Assembly: GCA_903924205.1 (NCBI GenBank)
Contig: CAIYAP010000002.1
Coordinates: forward strand, 434,001 to 498,000
Length of the DNA stretch: 64,000 nucleotides
Source of the DNA: an uncultured Actinomycetes bacterium
GTDB taxonomy: Bacteria > Actinomycetota > Acidimicrobiia > Acidimicrobiales > RAAP-2
Reading direction: 5' to 3'
Shown here: piece by piece, positions 1-11,691 of the stretch
Position numbering within the stretch: position 1 is the stretch's first letter
How the letters are laid out: every line of letters starts with the position of its first letter
The notes under the pieces: model-generated
What the model saw: only the letters and a program-made list of their open reading frames with translations
Database searches by the model: none
Told to the model about the DNA's origin: nothing
Made by a program: the position numbers and the translations under genes

Positions 1-333
1 GTCCGTGGGGTGAGCCGTCGAGAGCGACATCGCCATGTCCATGTAATGCACCGATGCGGTCAGGCACGCGCGGAAGATGGGCATCACAAATCGTGGGTCC
101 ACCGCATTGAGGACAAGGTCGATGTGGTGCGCCGCAATCGCCGACACGATGTCGGCTTCCGACGAGGCGTCAATCGCGATGGCCGTGGCTCCGGCACCGA
201 AGATGTCGGCCGCGCGCTGTGCGCGCGCGAGCTCGTAGTCGCCCATCACCAACTCAGAAACACTGCGACGCTTCGCCAAAATGCCCGCTACCGCACTACC
301 GACTCCGCCCGCTCCCAGAACGAGGACTCGCAT
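1..333 (-). CDS. Saccharopine dehydrogenase-like NAD(P)-binding protein, partial (C-terminus beyond window)
   Basis: Reverse-strand reading from ATG at 331-333: MRVLVLGAGGVGSAVAGILAKRRSVSELVMGDYELARAQ...; Rossmann GxGGVG motif; open to window edge. Confidence 0.8.
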   Translation of the reverse strand, partial: MRVLVLGAGGVGSAVAGILAKRRSVSELVMGDYELARAQRAADIFGAGATAIAIDASSEADIVSAIAAHHIDLVLNAVDPRFVMPIFRACLTASVHYMDMAMSLSTAHPTD

Positions 334-422
334 ACACACTTCTTTCCTTGAGGGTCAACCGAGGGTAGTCAGTGCACGCGCCACTCGTGAGCATTGTGAA
401 TCTGTCGGGAGGAGCCGAGGTC

Positions 423-2099
<1,677 letters not shown>

Positions 2100-2138
2100 G
2101 AAATTCCTTTAGGGAGGGTCTAGAGAGAGTGTACGAAA

Positions 2139-2507
2139 TTACGCCGGTCCACGAAGGGTGAAGACGTTCCCTTCGCGGTCCCACGCGTCAAGAAAGAGAA
2201 CGTCGCCGTCGGCCCAGGCGCCGGACAACTCGGTGGCGCCACCACCTAATGCGATGACCGCCGCGTGGGCCACCGCGAGATCATCAACAGTGAAAGTGAG
2301 CTTGAGCGGCGTCGATTCGCGGCGCTCACCCACATTCTCATCGGGTTCGTCCTGATTCGATCCGTGAATGACCAGTCGCGAACCCTCGACATCCAAAATC
2401 ACCCAACGCCGATGAGTCTCGATGACCCTGGCGCCCGCGAGTTCTCGATAAAAAGTGGCGAGAGACTCCACGTCCCACGCATAGATAACGGCACCCGTGA
2501 TCTTCAT
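2139..2507 (-). CDS. VOC/glyoxalase-family protein
   Basis: MKITGAVIYAWDVESLATFYRELAGARVIE...; VOC fold pattern; start reassigned to internal ATG at 2505-2507. Confidence 0.75.
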   Translation of the reverse strand: MKITGAVIYAWDVESLATFYRELAGARVIETHRRWVILDVEGSRLVIHGSNQDEPDENVGERRESTPLKLTFTVDDLAVAHAAVIALGGGATELSGAWADGDVLFLDAWDREGNVFTLRGPA

Positions 2508-2520
2508 GAAACCCAACCCC

Positions 2521-3933
2521 TTACGCGGCCGCGGGCTGACGGCCTGCCGTTGCCGGCACAAGGAAGGTCAAGGCAAAAGCGACCAAGGTGATAGCGGACG
2601 AAATCTCAAAAGCGCGCTGGTAACCCGCCACCTGAGCAACCGGACCCTGCCAGGCCGCACCGAAGGTGTGGGCCTTGTCGATCACGATGGTCGCCAGGAT
2701 GGCCAGTGCGAGTGAGCCGCCAATCTGACGGCCAGCGTTCAGGGCCCCGGACGCGAGGCCGGAGTCGGCGCGGTCCACGCCCATAGTGGCGGCGGCCGCG
2801 AGAGGAGTAAAGAGAAGTCCCATCGCGAGCGAACAGGCGATAGAAGGTCCGAGGACATCGGTGGCGTAGCCACCGTGCACCGTGAGACGACTCATCCAGA
2901 AGAAGCCGATGGTGGCCATGATGGTGCCGATGAAGAGCAAAGGCCGAATGCCCGTCTTGGCGACGATGCGAGAACTGATTTGCGCACCGGCAATGATCGA
3001 CAAGGCCATTGGCAGAAAGGCGAAACCCGCACGCACCGGTCCGTAGCGGTGGACGCCCTGGAAGTAGAAAGTCAAGAAGTACCACATGCAAAAGAATGCG
3101 CCACCCATGCAGAACATCACCAAGTCGGCGCCCAAGATGGTTCGCGACTTGAAGATCCGGAAAGGAACCAAGGGGTGTGACGCCACCTTGAGTTCCCAGA
3201 ACACGAAGATGGCGAGGCCAATCGCTCCACCGCACAACCACGACATGGTCTGATTAGAGCCCCAGCCCACCGCGGGCGATTCGACCACGCCATAAATGAT
3301 GGCGGCGAGTGAGGTCGTCACCGCAACGGCCCCGAAGATGTCGAGCTTGACGAGTGCGTCCTTGTTACGCAGTTCCTTCAGGTACATAATCGCGCCGACG
3401 ACGGCGGCGGCACCGAAAGGCACGTTAATAAAGAACACCCAGCGCCAGCTAATAACACCCGTCAAAATGCCACCGAGCAAACCGCCCACGGCACCACCCG
3501 CACCCGCCACGGCACTCCACGCGCCGATGGCCTTAGGGAGACGGGCGCCCTGGAATGTGGTGATGATGATGGTGAGCGTGGCCGGCGACAAGATTGCCCC
3601 ACCGATGCCCTGCAGCGCACGCACCGCAATGATTTGACTCTGGTTCGCCGCGAGACCCGCGCCAATGGAGGCGAGAACGAAAATGGCGATACCGGTGAGG
3701 TACACCTTGCGGCGACCGAAGAGGTCCGCCGCGCGACCACCGAGGAGCAAGAAGCCGGCGAAGGTCAGCACATACGCGTTAACTACCCACTCGGACCCTG
3801 ACGCGGTGAGGTGCAAGCTGTGCTTCATCGACGGGAGAGCAACATTCACGATGGACACGTCCAGTACCACCATGAACTGCGCGATACACGCCAGCGTGAG
3901 AATGATCCAGTCAGGAACCTTTTTAGTTGTCAT
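2521..3933 (-). CDS. MFS transporter, DHA2 (EmrB/QacA-like) drug:H+ antiporter
   Basis: DWIILTLACIAQFMVVLDVSIVNVALPSM motif C-type and multiple TM segments. Confidence 0.9.
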   Translation of the reverse strand: MTTKKVPDWIILTLACIAQFMVVLDVSIVNVALPSMKHSLHLTASGSEWVVNAYVLTFAGFLLLGGRAADLFGRRKVYLTGIAIFVLASIGAGLAANQSQIIAVRALQGIGGAILSPATLTIIITTFQGARLPKAIGAWSAVAGAGGAVGGLLGGILTGVISWRWVFFINVPFGAAAVVGAIMYLKELRNKDALVKLDIFGAVAVTTSLAAIIYGVVESPAVGWGSNQTMSWLCGGAIGLAIFVFWELKVASHPLVPFRIFKSRTILGADLVMFCMGGAFFCMWYFLTFYFQGVHRYGPVRAGFAFLPMALSIIAGAQISSRIVAKTGIRPLLFIGTIMATIGFFWMSRLTVHGGYATDVLGPSIACSLAMGLLFTPLAAAATMGVDRADSGLASGALNAGRQIGGSLALAILATIVIDKAHTFGAAWQGPVAQVAGYQRAFEISSAITLVAFALTFLVPATAGRQPAAA

Positions 3934-3954
3934 AGCAACCAACCCTACGGGTGA

Positions 3955-5130
3955 CTAGGAGAGAGGCGGAACGGGGCGACGCTCGGCGGTGGCGCGCAGC
4001 ACCTCGAGCCATCGCTTCGATGACTCGACCCAATCGAGCTCTCGGTGTGCGGTCCAGAACACACCACTGATAGCCGAGGGATCGCGTGGCTGCTCTAGCC
4101 AATATTCGACCGCCGACGCGACGCCCGCGATGTCGTCCACGCCACACAACGACCCCGTGACGCCATCGGAGATGAGCAATGCCGCCGCATTGTCACGATG
4201 AGTGCTGGTCACGACGGGAGTACCCATGGCGAGAGACTCGGCCGCGACTAATCCGAAACCCTCGCGGTCGGAGGGTGCGAGCACCACGGTCGCACCCTTC
4301 ATGAGTCCCCACAATTCCTGGGCGTCATCAATCCGATCGATGCGCGTGATGACGTCGCTCAGCCCCGCCGTGGCGATAGCGGCATCAATCTCGGCACCCA
4401 TGGGCCCGTGACCCACCATGGTCACGCGAGGGTGTCGGCCGCGGCGGACGAGTTCGGCGACGGTGGCCACCACCACGTCAGGGCGCTTTTGCCGCACCAA
4501 ACGTCCCACGTAGAGAATGTCGGGGGCACCCGAACTCGCCGTGACCTGGGCGAGGGCCGCGCGGTCGACCGCGTTGGGGACGACAACCTGCTTACGTGAC
4601 GGCACACCCGTCGCGGTGATTTTGTCGGCGAGTTGCTGACTCGTGACGATGTTGTATCGAGGCAGTCGGCGAGCCACTCGCTCGACCACGGCCGAGATCA
4701 GCCCCGTGGTCCCCATGTAGTCACGCCAGGTCGCTAATCCCCACCATTCGTGCCAAGTGATGACCAGGGGGGTGCGGCGCAGCCACGCCGCGAGGCGGAC
4801 GAAAGGTATGTGCAACAAGGGCATCTGGTCCGCATCGATGACGTCGAAACGTCGGGTAGCCAATTTTGCGGTGCCAACGGCCCACTTGAGTGACTGTGTA
4901 ATCGAACGGCGTCCGGTGGCGTACATGCCGTCATTACGACACACCGCCCAGTACGAGACCGGGCCGACCGGGGCTGTCGACCACCACTTCATCGTGACAA
5001 TAGTGAGGTCCACTTCCCCCGGAGGTAGGTGGTCAATCAGTTGCTGGAGACGCGTCTCACGACCTCCCATGTGCCACGGCGATACCGCGTCCAGCACCAC
5101 CGCGACACGCAGGGGGTGCTTCGAAGTCAT
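3955..5130 (-). CDS. Glycosyltransferase family 4 protein
   Basis: GT-B features: LYVGRLVRQKRPDVVV, APSDREGFGLVAAESLAMGTPVV. Confidence 0.88.
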   Translation of the reverse strand: MTSKHPLRVAVVLDAVSPWHMGGRETRLQQLIDHLPPGEVDLTIVTMKWWSTAPVGPVSYWAVCRNDGMYATGRRSITQSLKWAVGTAKLATRRFDVIDADQMPLLHIPFVRLAAWLRRTPLVITWHEWWGLATWRDYMGTTGLISAVVERVARRLPRYNIVTSQQLADKITATGVPSRKQVVVPNAVDRAALAQVTASSGAPDILYVGRLVRQKRPDVVVATVAELVRRGRHPRVTMVGHGPMGAEIDAAIATAGLSDVITRIDRIDDAQELWGLMKGATVVLAPSDREGFGLVAAESLAMGTPVVTSTHRDNAAALLISDGVTGSLCGVDDIAGVASAVEYWLEQPRDPSAISGVFWTAHRELDWVESSKRWLEVLRATAERRPVPPLS

Positions 5131-5215
5131 GCAGGACAACTTAGCCATCGACACATGAAAAATGTGTTGCTGAATGAAAAAATGCTACGGCGACCCCTAG
5201 GCTGTCGGTCGAACT

Positions 5216-6376
5216 ATGCCTGACGTCACTCTTGTCCTTCCCTGTCTCAACGAAGAAAAGGGTGTGGGTGTCTGCGTCCGCACTGCTCTGGACGTTTTTC
5301 GTGACGCGAACATCAATGGCGAAGTTATCGTCGTGGACAATGGTTCGAAGGATCGTTCCATCGAGGTCGCAAAGGAAGCCGGCGCGCGAGTTCTCTCACA
5401 GACTCAGCCCGGTTACGGAGCAGCCCTGCGTACCGGAATTACCGCGGCGACCTCGCCCATTGTCATCATGGCGGACGCCGATGGCACTTACGAACTCCAG
5501 GCCATTCCCCGCTTAATTCAGCCCATTCTTGATGGCACGGCCGACCTCGTCCTCGGCGCGCGCCTGGAGGACGCCTCGAGCGCCACCATGCCCTTCCTGC
5601 ACCGCTACCTCGGCACTCCCACGTTGTCGTGGCTAGTGCGTCGCGCCGCCGGGGGCATCAACGTGAGCGACAGTCAATCGGGTTTTCGTGCGTTTCGTCG
5701 CGAGGCGATTAACGAACTGAATCTCACCGCCATCGGTATGGAATTCGCGTCCGAAATGCTCGTGTGTGCCGGATGGGCCAAGCTGCGCATCACCGAGGTA
5801 CCGACAAAGTACGCAGAGCGCATTGGTGAGTCCAAGCTCGAAACCTTCTCAGACGGGCTTCGCCACCTTCGGCAATTGTTATTACTGGCGCCTGATGTCT
5901 TTGCCATCTTGCCGGGCTCCGGTCTCATCATTTTGTCCATGGCACTGTGGATTTTCAGTGGCGGTGCGATCCACGACCTGTCGCGACCCGGCTCACTGGG
6001 CTGGTTCTTGATTTTCCTCGCGCAAACGGGTCTCATTATCGGATCACTGACGTGGATTGCGGGAGTGCTGCTTCGTCACCGGGCCATCGAGATGGGCTTT
6101 CGTCACAGCGGCCGGCGCATGAGCCTTCGTTCACTGATTCGCCTCCTCACCGGCACGGGAGTGGCGTCGCTCTTCACGGTGATTATTCTCGTGATTCTCG
6201 GCATTGACTCGTCACATCGTGCCCTTCCGCTCTTCGGGCCCGATGCGCAGCACATCGTGTCGTCGATCATCTTCAGTGGCACCATCATCGGCATCATCTT
6301 GTGTGCCCTGCCGATCATCAGCCCGCTGATGACGCGCGGACCCATGGAAGACTTGCCGGACGGACTTCCTCGCTAG
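5216..6376 (+). CDS. Glycosyltransferase family 2 (DPM1/DPG-synthase-like) with C-terminal TM segments
   Basis: VTLVLPCLNEEKGVGVCV, DNGSKDRS, MADADGTY; C-terminal hydrophobic helices. Confidence 0.9.
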   Translation: MPDVTLVLPCLNEEKGVGVCVRTALDVFRDANINGEVIVVDNGSKDRSIEVAKEAGARVLSQTQPGYGAALRTGITAATSPIVIMADADGTYELQAIPRLIQPILDGTADLVLGARLEDASSATMPFLHRYLGTPTLSWLVRRAAGGINVSDSQSGFRAFRREAINELNLTAIGMEFASEMLVCAGWAKLRITEVPTKYAERIGESKLETFSDGLRHLRQLLLLAPDVFAILPGSGLIILSMALWIFSGGAIHDLSRPGSLGWFLIFLAQTGLIIGSLTWIAGVLLRHRAIEMGFRHSGRRMSLRSLIRLLTGTGVASLFTVIILVILGIDSSHRALPLFGPDAQHIVSSIIFSGTIIGIILCALPIISPLMTRGPMEDLPDGLPR

Positions 6377-6418
6377 ATCTGTCTTGACGCTGTGTCGTCA
6401 ATGACCTAGACAAGAAGC

Positions 6419-6787
6419 ATGCAACGCCCTCTTCGCGCCATTCGTGGTGCCACCACCGTTGACCACGACACCCCGGCGGACATCTATCCGCGCGTCCAGG
6501 AATTACTCAGCGCGATTCTGGAGCGCAACGGCGTGCACCACGACGATCTGGTGTCGGTCTTTTTTACCGCCACGCCCGACCTGGTGTCATGTTTCCCCGC
6601 TGCCGCCGCGCGGGAAATTGGTTTTGGTGACATCCCGCTGATTTGCGCCACCGAAATCAATGTCGTCGGCGCGACGCCCCAGTGCATTCGCGTCATGGTG
6701 CAGGCCTACAGCGAGACCTCGCGCGCCGATATCCACCACATCTACTTGCACGGCGCACGAGGCCTGCGCGATGACCTCCCCGAATAA
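6419..6787 (+). CDS. aroH: Chorismate mutase, AroH type
   Basis: MQRPLRAIRGATTVDHDTPADIYPRVQELLSAILERNG...YLHGARGLRDDLPE, hallmark AroH sequence; 17 bp overlap with tyrA. Confidence 0.9.
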   Translation: MQRPLRAIRGATTVDHDTPADIYPRVQELLSAILERNGVHHDDLVSVFFTATPDLVSCFPAAAAREIGFGDIPLICATEINVVGATPQCIRVMVQAYSETSRADIHHIYLHGARGLRDDLPE

Positions 6788-7511
6788 TCGCGTTCACATT
6801 GTCGGCCTCGGCCTGCTCGGTGGCTCGCTAGCCGCCGCCCTGACCCGGGCCGGATTCATCGTTAGCGGCAGCGACCTCGACAAGACCCTCGTTGATGCCG
6901 CCCTGGCCGCCGGCATTGTTGCGCACCATGCTGACGATGCGGACGTCGTGGTCGTGGCGACCTCGCCGCTCAGCGCCATCGACATCATTCGTGACATCTT
7001 GAAAGATGAGAACGAGAATCTCGTCGTCACCGATATTGCGAGCGTGAAGGTTCCACTGTGCGACGCCATCGATGACGCGCGATACGTGCCTGGCCATCCC
7101 ATGGCGGGATCCGCCCGACGGGCACCGGAGGGTTGGGATACGACGATGTTTAGCGACGCGTCGTGGATTCTCACCCCGCACGAACACACGGCACCGTCAG
7201 CCATCGCCGTGGTGGACCAACTCGCGTCGGCAGTCGGTGCGCGAGTTCATCACTGCGATGCCGCGACACACGATCGACTCGTGGCACTCACCAGCCACCT
7301 GCCATATCTGGTGGCGGTGGGCCTTCGCTCCCTTCTCCCCACGGACAGCACGGATGTTGAACCCTTCATCGGACCGGCCTTTCGAGGAGCTACCCGTGTT
7401 GCCGATGCCCATCGTGAGCTGTTTATGGAAATCGTGGCGCTGAATCGTGACGCCATTGCTCCCTACGTCACGCAGCTCGCCCAACAGCTCGCCCGCGATC
7501 TAGAGCCGTAA
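6771..7511 (+). CDS. tyrA: Prephenate dehydrogenase
   Basis: MTSPNNRVHIVGLGLLGGSLAAALTRAG...GHPMAGSARRAPEGWD; start reassigned to ATG 6771. Confidence 0.88.
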   Translation: MTSPNNRVHIVGLGLLGGSLAAALTRAGFIVSGSDLDKTLVDAALAAGIVAHHADDADVVVVATSPLSAIDIIRDILKDENENLVVTDIASVKVPLCDAIDDARYVPGHPMAGSARRAPEGWDTTMFSDASWILTPHEHTAPSAIAVVDQLASAVGARVHHCDAATHDRLVALTSHLPYLVAVGLRSLLPTDSTDVEPFIGPAFRGATRVADAHRELFMEIVALNRDAIAPYVTQLAQQLARDLEP

Positions 7512-7541
7512 GTCCGCTTCGCGATTCCCTAGAATTCATCC

Positions 7542-8351
7542 GTGTCTGAGCCCCTCACCCCACGCCACCACGCCGTCATTGCGGGCACCGGTCGAGCGGG
7601 CACCACTTTTCTGGTTCAGTTTTTGTCCGCCTGCGGCGTCGACACCGGTGAGAACACCTTGGTCGACGACCGCGCTCAGGCGGGCTTAGAGATTCCCCTC
7701 AACCACCTCGAGGCGCCCTATCTCACGAAGGACCCGTGGCTCTACACGTACTGCGATGATCTTGACCTCACCGCCCTCGCTATAGATGTCGTCATCTTGC
7801 CGATGCGTGATCTCACTGAGGCGGCGACCAGTCGACTCATCCAAGAGAAGGCGCACGTGCTCGACACCATGCCCGAGCACTTCGCCCGCGCCTCCTCCTA
7901 CGGCCAAGTGATGGGTGGTTCGATTTACTCACTCGAGACCACCGACTTAGAACGCCTTCTCGCCGTCGGCTTTTACCGGGTGCTGCAGTGGGCAGTTCGC
8001 CACGAGCTCACGATTTGCCTGGTGGACTTCCCCCGACTTGTCAATGACGGCGACTACCTCATCGATGCCCTGTGGCCCTGGCTGCAGAATTACTGCACCA
8101 AAGAACAGGCCCGCGCCGCTTTTTCGGCCACTGCCAATCCGCGGCTGGTCACCGAGATGAAGAAGGCCGATTTCGTTCCCACTGAAGCTGACTTCACCGC
8201 GATGCAGCGCGTGCTGCGCGACGCGGAGACGACCATCTCCTTACTGCACGACAATGTGCAGTTTCAGATCGACGAACAGACCCGGATCCGTCAGACGGTG
8301 AGTTGGCGAATCACGGCCCCTATCCGTTGGTTTCGCCAACGTTCATCGTGA
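7542..8351 (+). CDS. Sulfotransferase-like P-loop protein
   Basis: HHAVIAGTGRAGTTFLVQFL P-loop typical of the sulfotransferase family; C-terminal tail TVSWRITAPIRWFRQ. Confidence 0.6.
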   Translation: MSEPLTPRHHAVIAGTGRAGTTFLVQFLSACGVDTGENTLVDDRAQAGLEIPLNHLEAPYLTKDPWLYTYCDDLDLTALAIDVVILPMRDLTEAATSRLIQEKAHVLDTMPEHFARASSYGQVMGGSIYSLETTDLERLLAVGFYRVLQWAVRHELTICLVDFPRLVNDGDYLIDALWPWLQNYCTKEQARAAFSATANPRLVTEMKKADFVPTEADFTAMQRVLRDAETTISLLHDNVQFQIDEQTRIRQTVSWRITAPIRWFRQRSS

Positions 8352-9166
8352 TTTACGTCGCGACCGTTCATTGGCGCCACGAAGCGTGGATTGACCGCCA
8401 GCTGCGTTCGATTGCCACGTACGCCCCGGGGGCACAGGTGTGGGCGTCTCTCGACGGCATCGACGAGTCACACTTCTCTAAGTTCACGCGCGCGTGGTCG
8501 CTCGATCAAGAGGAGTTGGGGCCTGGTCTCGAGCCCTACGCCTCGCACTCCACCGACATCAATGGTGATCGTCACGGACTCAAGCTAAATGAACTAGCTC
8601 GACGAATTTGTGAAGTCGCTGTCGATGATGACGTCATCGTGTTCATCGATGGCGACGCGCTACTGGTCACCCCTCTCGCACCGGTCATCGCCGCCCACGG
8701 CTATCTCACAGCCGTTCGTCGTGACGAAAATGACGGTGACGCCTTTCCGCACCCCTCGCTGTGTCTGACGACGGTGGGGCAATGGAAATCCCTGCAGGGT
8801 GATTGGCGACGTGGTGAATTCCTCACCAATGCCAGCGGTCGAGTGATGACCGACACGGGAACCAAGTTGCTCAGTCAACTGGACGAGAAGGGCTGGGCAT
8901 GGACCGCCCTGACGCGCATCAATCGGCAGAACCTTCACCCCGTCTGGTTCGGTCTCTACGGCACCGCCGACTTAGGTCCGGTGGTGTATCACCACGGCGC
9001 GGGGTTTAGAACTCGCGTGTCGCGCGCCGACTTGGCCGAAGCGGCGACAAAGAAGTGGTACCAGTGGCGACGTTTCGAGGACCGACAGGCGGCCCTCGAT
9101 GTTCGGGTGCAAAAGTGGATGGACGCTGACCCGGACAACTGGTGGCGTCGCCGCTTGATGGCGTAG
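8348..9166 (+). CDS. Glycosyltransferase-like (GT-A fold) protein
   Basis: GTG start overlapping upstream TGA (GTGA); VIFIDGDALLV DxD-like motif. Confidence 0.55.
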   Translation: MIYVATVHWRHEAWIDRQLRSIATYAPGAQVWASLDGIDESHFSKFTRAWSLDQEELGPGLEPYASHSTDINGDRHGLKLNELARRICEVAVDDDVIVFIDGDALLVTPLAPVIAAHGYLTAVRRDENDGDAFPHPSLCLTTVGQWKSLQGDWRRGEFLTNASGRVMTDTGTKLLSQLDEKGWAWTALTRINRQNLHPVWFGLYGTADLGPVVYHHGAGFRTRVSRADLAEAATKKWYQWRRFEDRQAALDVRVQKWMDADPDNWWRRRLMA

Positions 9167-9172
9167 TCGCTC

Positions 9173-9382
9173 ATGGCGATCACCATCTTCGGCGTGTGTG
9201 CGGTGACCTTCATGATGGCGATGTACGCCCTCGAGACCCGAGGTCGTGGCTTCATTGCCGCCTTCTCACTGGGATGCGTGTTGTCATCCCTCTACGGCTT
9301 TCTCGCGGGAGCCTGGCCCGTGGGCGTGGTGGAAGCCATCTGGGCCGTCGTGGCGCTGCAGCGGTGGCGTCACATCGACTGA
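9173..9382 (+). CDS. Small membrane protein
   Basis: MAITIFGVCAVTFMMAMYALETRGRGFIAAFSLGCVLSSLYGFLAGAWPVG...; closely follows preceding gene. Confidence 0.55.
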   Translation: MAITIFGVCAVTFMMAMYALETRGRGFIAAFSLGCVLSSLYGFLAGAWPVGVVEAIWAVVALQRWRHID

Positions 9383-9402
9383 CCCGCTTCTAGTTTGGGG
9401 CC

Positions 9403-9954
9403 GTGCGTTATCTCCTCCTCGTGGCCGTGGTGGCGGGCATCAATGTGTTACCCGCGTTTGGACCGCCCACGTGGCTAATCCTCGTCTTCGCGCGCATCAA
9501 TTGGCACTTCAACCCGGTCGTCCTCGTGATTCTCGGTGCGCTGGCCGCGACCAGTGGGCGCAGCGTGCTGATGTGGGCGAGTCAACGATTCAGCTCTCGC
9601 CTCCCCGCTCGCTTGGCCGGAAACCTCGACGCCGCCCGACAGCTTCTCGAAGGTAAGAAGCGCGGCCTCGTGGTTCTCGTGAGCGCCTTCATCCTCTCAC
9701 CCCTGCCGTCTGCCCAGCTCTTCGTTGCCGCGGGGCTTCTCCACCTCCCGCGGCGCGTGGTGGTGGGCGCTTTTTGTGCCGGACGACTGGTGACGTATTC
9801 GCTGTATATCGGCGTGGCCACCACCGTCGACAGCCGTTTCAGCCACCTCTTCAAAGACCTCCTCGGGTCACCGTGGTCCATTGCCACCCAGCTGGCGTTA
9901 CTCCTCACCCTCGCCCTCGTTCCCCTGATCAACTGGAATCGGTTCATTCGCTAA
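9403..9954 (+). CDS. Integral membrane protein, uncharacterised
   Basis: GTG start preceded by TAGTTT -10-like box; several hydrophobic helices. Confidence 0.65.
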   Translation: MRYLLLVAVVAGINVLPAFGPPTWLILVFARINWHFNPVVLVILGALAATSGRSVLMWASQRFSSRLPARLAGNLDAARQLLEGKKRGLVVLVSAFILSPLPSAQLFVAAGLLHLPRRVVVGAFCAGRLVTYSLYIGVATTVDSRFSHLFKDLLGSPWSIATQLALLLTLALVPLINWNRFIR

Positions 9955-10859
9955 CGGTGGGAAATGCGCACCACCTCGGGGGTGGCGCGCATTAAGACGA
10001 GTGCGCTGACACCCGTGATCACCAGCGCCACGAGAGCTGCCGTTGACGTGATGCCGGAACCGTGGAATCGCTCCGCGAAGAGAGTGGCGCCCAAAGCCAT
10101 GCTGGCGAGTGGATCCACTATGACAATCAGTGGCTGCGATACCCCGAGCGGTCCCGCTTGCAGCGCCGTTTGCTCGCTGAACAAGCCCACGAGGCCAACA
10201 GCAACAAAGACGTAGAGCACCCAATTGCTCAGCACACCCACCACACCGTGCTGTGTCCATTGATCGCCCAACTGCTTTATCAGCGTCGCCTCGAAAGCCC
10301 ACGACAGCGCGGTCGCCACCGCAAAGCTGGCGGCGCGGCGAGTGGGTGATCCTCGTCGACCTATCACCATGCAGGCGACAATGACGGTGCCCGTCACCGA
10401 GCCCGTGGCGAGCCACAGCGAATGGCGTGGTTCTTGCGCCCCCGACGGGTTGGCGAGAACGAGAAAGGCGGCGAGACTAAGAGTGGTGACGGCCGCCGAT
10501 ATCCACGCACGTCGAGAGAGCCTCTGGCGACGCCAGAGGCGACGCAACAGCAGAGCCATCACCAATTCGGTCACGAGCAAGGGTTGAACCACCGAGAGGG
10601 GTCCAAAGTGCAAGGCGACACTTTGGCAGAGCAATGACCCCGCCAGCGCGAGCCACCCGATCAGCCAGAGGGGCTGACGGGCAAGATACACGAACGTGGC
10701 TCCTAGCGATCGATGGTGGTCAGTGGGTATCTGCGGCAAGTGCTGGGTGAGCAGAGCGACCGCATTGGACAGCGCGGTCGCGATACCGAAACAAATCGCG
10801 AGCAGCACATTCGCACCGTAGTGCGTGAACTCGCCGACACAATGGGGGAATTCCCCCAT
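9951..10859 (-). CDS. DMT/EamA-family transporter
   Basis: Ten hydrophobic segments in EamA-like repeat; the ORF-track N-terminus (MWVRVPLGAPF) is tRNA-derived; real start is 10859 (ATG) or 10808 (GTG). Confidence 0.75.
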   Translation of the reverse strand: MGEFPHCVGEFTHYGANVLLAICFGIATALSNAVALLTQHLPQIPTDHHRSLGATFVYLARQPLWLIGWLALAGSLLCQSVALHFGPLSVVQPLLVTELVMALLLRRLWRRQRLSRRAWISAAVTTLSLAAFLVLANPSGAQEPRHSLWLATGSVTGTVIVACMVIGRRGSPTRRAASFAVATALSWAFEATLIKQLGDQWTQHGVVGVLSNWVLYVFVAVGLVGLFSEQTALQAGPLGVSQPLIVIVDPLASMALGATLFAERFHGSGITSTAALVALVITGVSALVLMRATPEVVRISHR

Positions 10860-10871
10860 ATTTTTAAATGG

Positions 10872-10943
10872 TGCACCTAGCGGGACTCGAACCCACACCG
10901 CTGGTTCCGTAGACCAGAACTCTATCCATTGAGCTATAGGTGC
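10872..10943 (-). tRNA. tRNA-Arg (ACG)
   Basis: Reverse complement GCACCTATAGCTCAATGGATAGAGTTCTGGTCTACGGAACCAGCGGTGTGGGTTCGAGTCCCGCTAGGTGCA; anticodon loop CTACGGA. Confidence 0.95.
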
Positions 10944-10977
10944 CCCATGAGTTTAGCCGACCTCGGCGAGGTCATGT

Positions 10978-11691
10978 TCAGCAGGTGGACGAGTGCCCTC
11001 GATAATGACGCCACGCCGCGTCACCACCAAATAATGCGGAGGGACCCGGTTTCACCACAATGTCTTGCATCGCGAAGCTTTCCTCAGTATTCCCGCCACT
11101 CAACCAGATCACGCGAGGGGTAAAGGTGGTTCGCAGTCGACTCAACACCTCGACAACGTCAACGCGCCATTGCACGTCGTCATGTCGTTTCGCGGCGGAC
11201 CCGACCCGGTCATCATAACTCCGTCCATCACAGACCGTGGCGCCGACATCATCGAGTTCCTGGGGAGCGCCGTCCTCAAACAGCGCCACGGCGCAGCTCG
11301 TTCCGAGAGTCACGACTAACTCGCGGCCCTCACCGTCAATGAGATGGAAGCCCGCCAGTTCGGCGTCGTTCACCACGAGACAATCGCGGCCCGTCACTCG
11401 AGAGAGTTCCGCCGCGAGGGGGTAGCGATCCCACTGTGCCCGCGTCGCCGCATCCACTAATCCCCCACGGGCTTCGGGAAGATGAACGGCATCGTGCACC
11501 ACACCTCGTCGAATAACACCGGGGAAGCCAACGACAATGCGCGTGGCGCGGGTCGGCACGATGCGGGCGACAACGTCACCCACGGTGGCCGGTGAGAGGG
11601 GTCGAGGAGTTCGGCGATGACGCCGCTCGCCGGTGATATCGAACCACTTCATCGACGTCGCGCCGATATCGAGGGTGAAGAGATCGCTCAC
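10978..11691 (-). CDS. ROK-family / polyphosphate-glucokinase-like sugar kinase
   Basis: MSDLFTLDIGATSMKWFDI, VVNDAELAGF, VTLGTSCAVALFEDG. Confidence 0.7.
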   Translation of the reverse strand: MSDLFTLDIGATSMKWFDITGERRHRRTPRPLSPATVGDVVARIVPTRATRIVVGFPGVIRRGVVHDAVHLPEARGGLVDAATRAQWDRYPLAAELSRVTGRDCLVVNDAELAGFHLIDGEGRELVVTLGTSCAVALFEDGAPQELDDVGATVCDGRSYDDRVGSAAKRHDDVQWRVDVVEVLSRLRTTFTPRVIWLSGGNTEESFAMQDIVVKPGPSALFGGDAAWRHYRGHSSTC

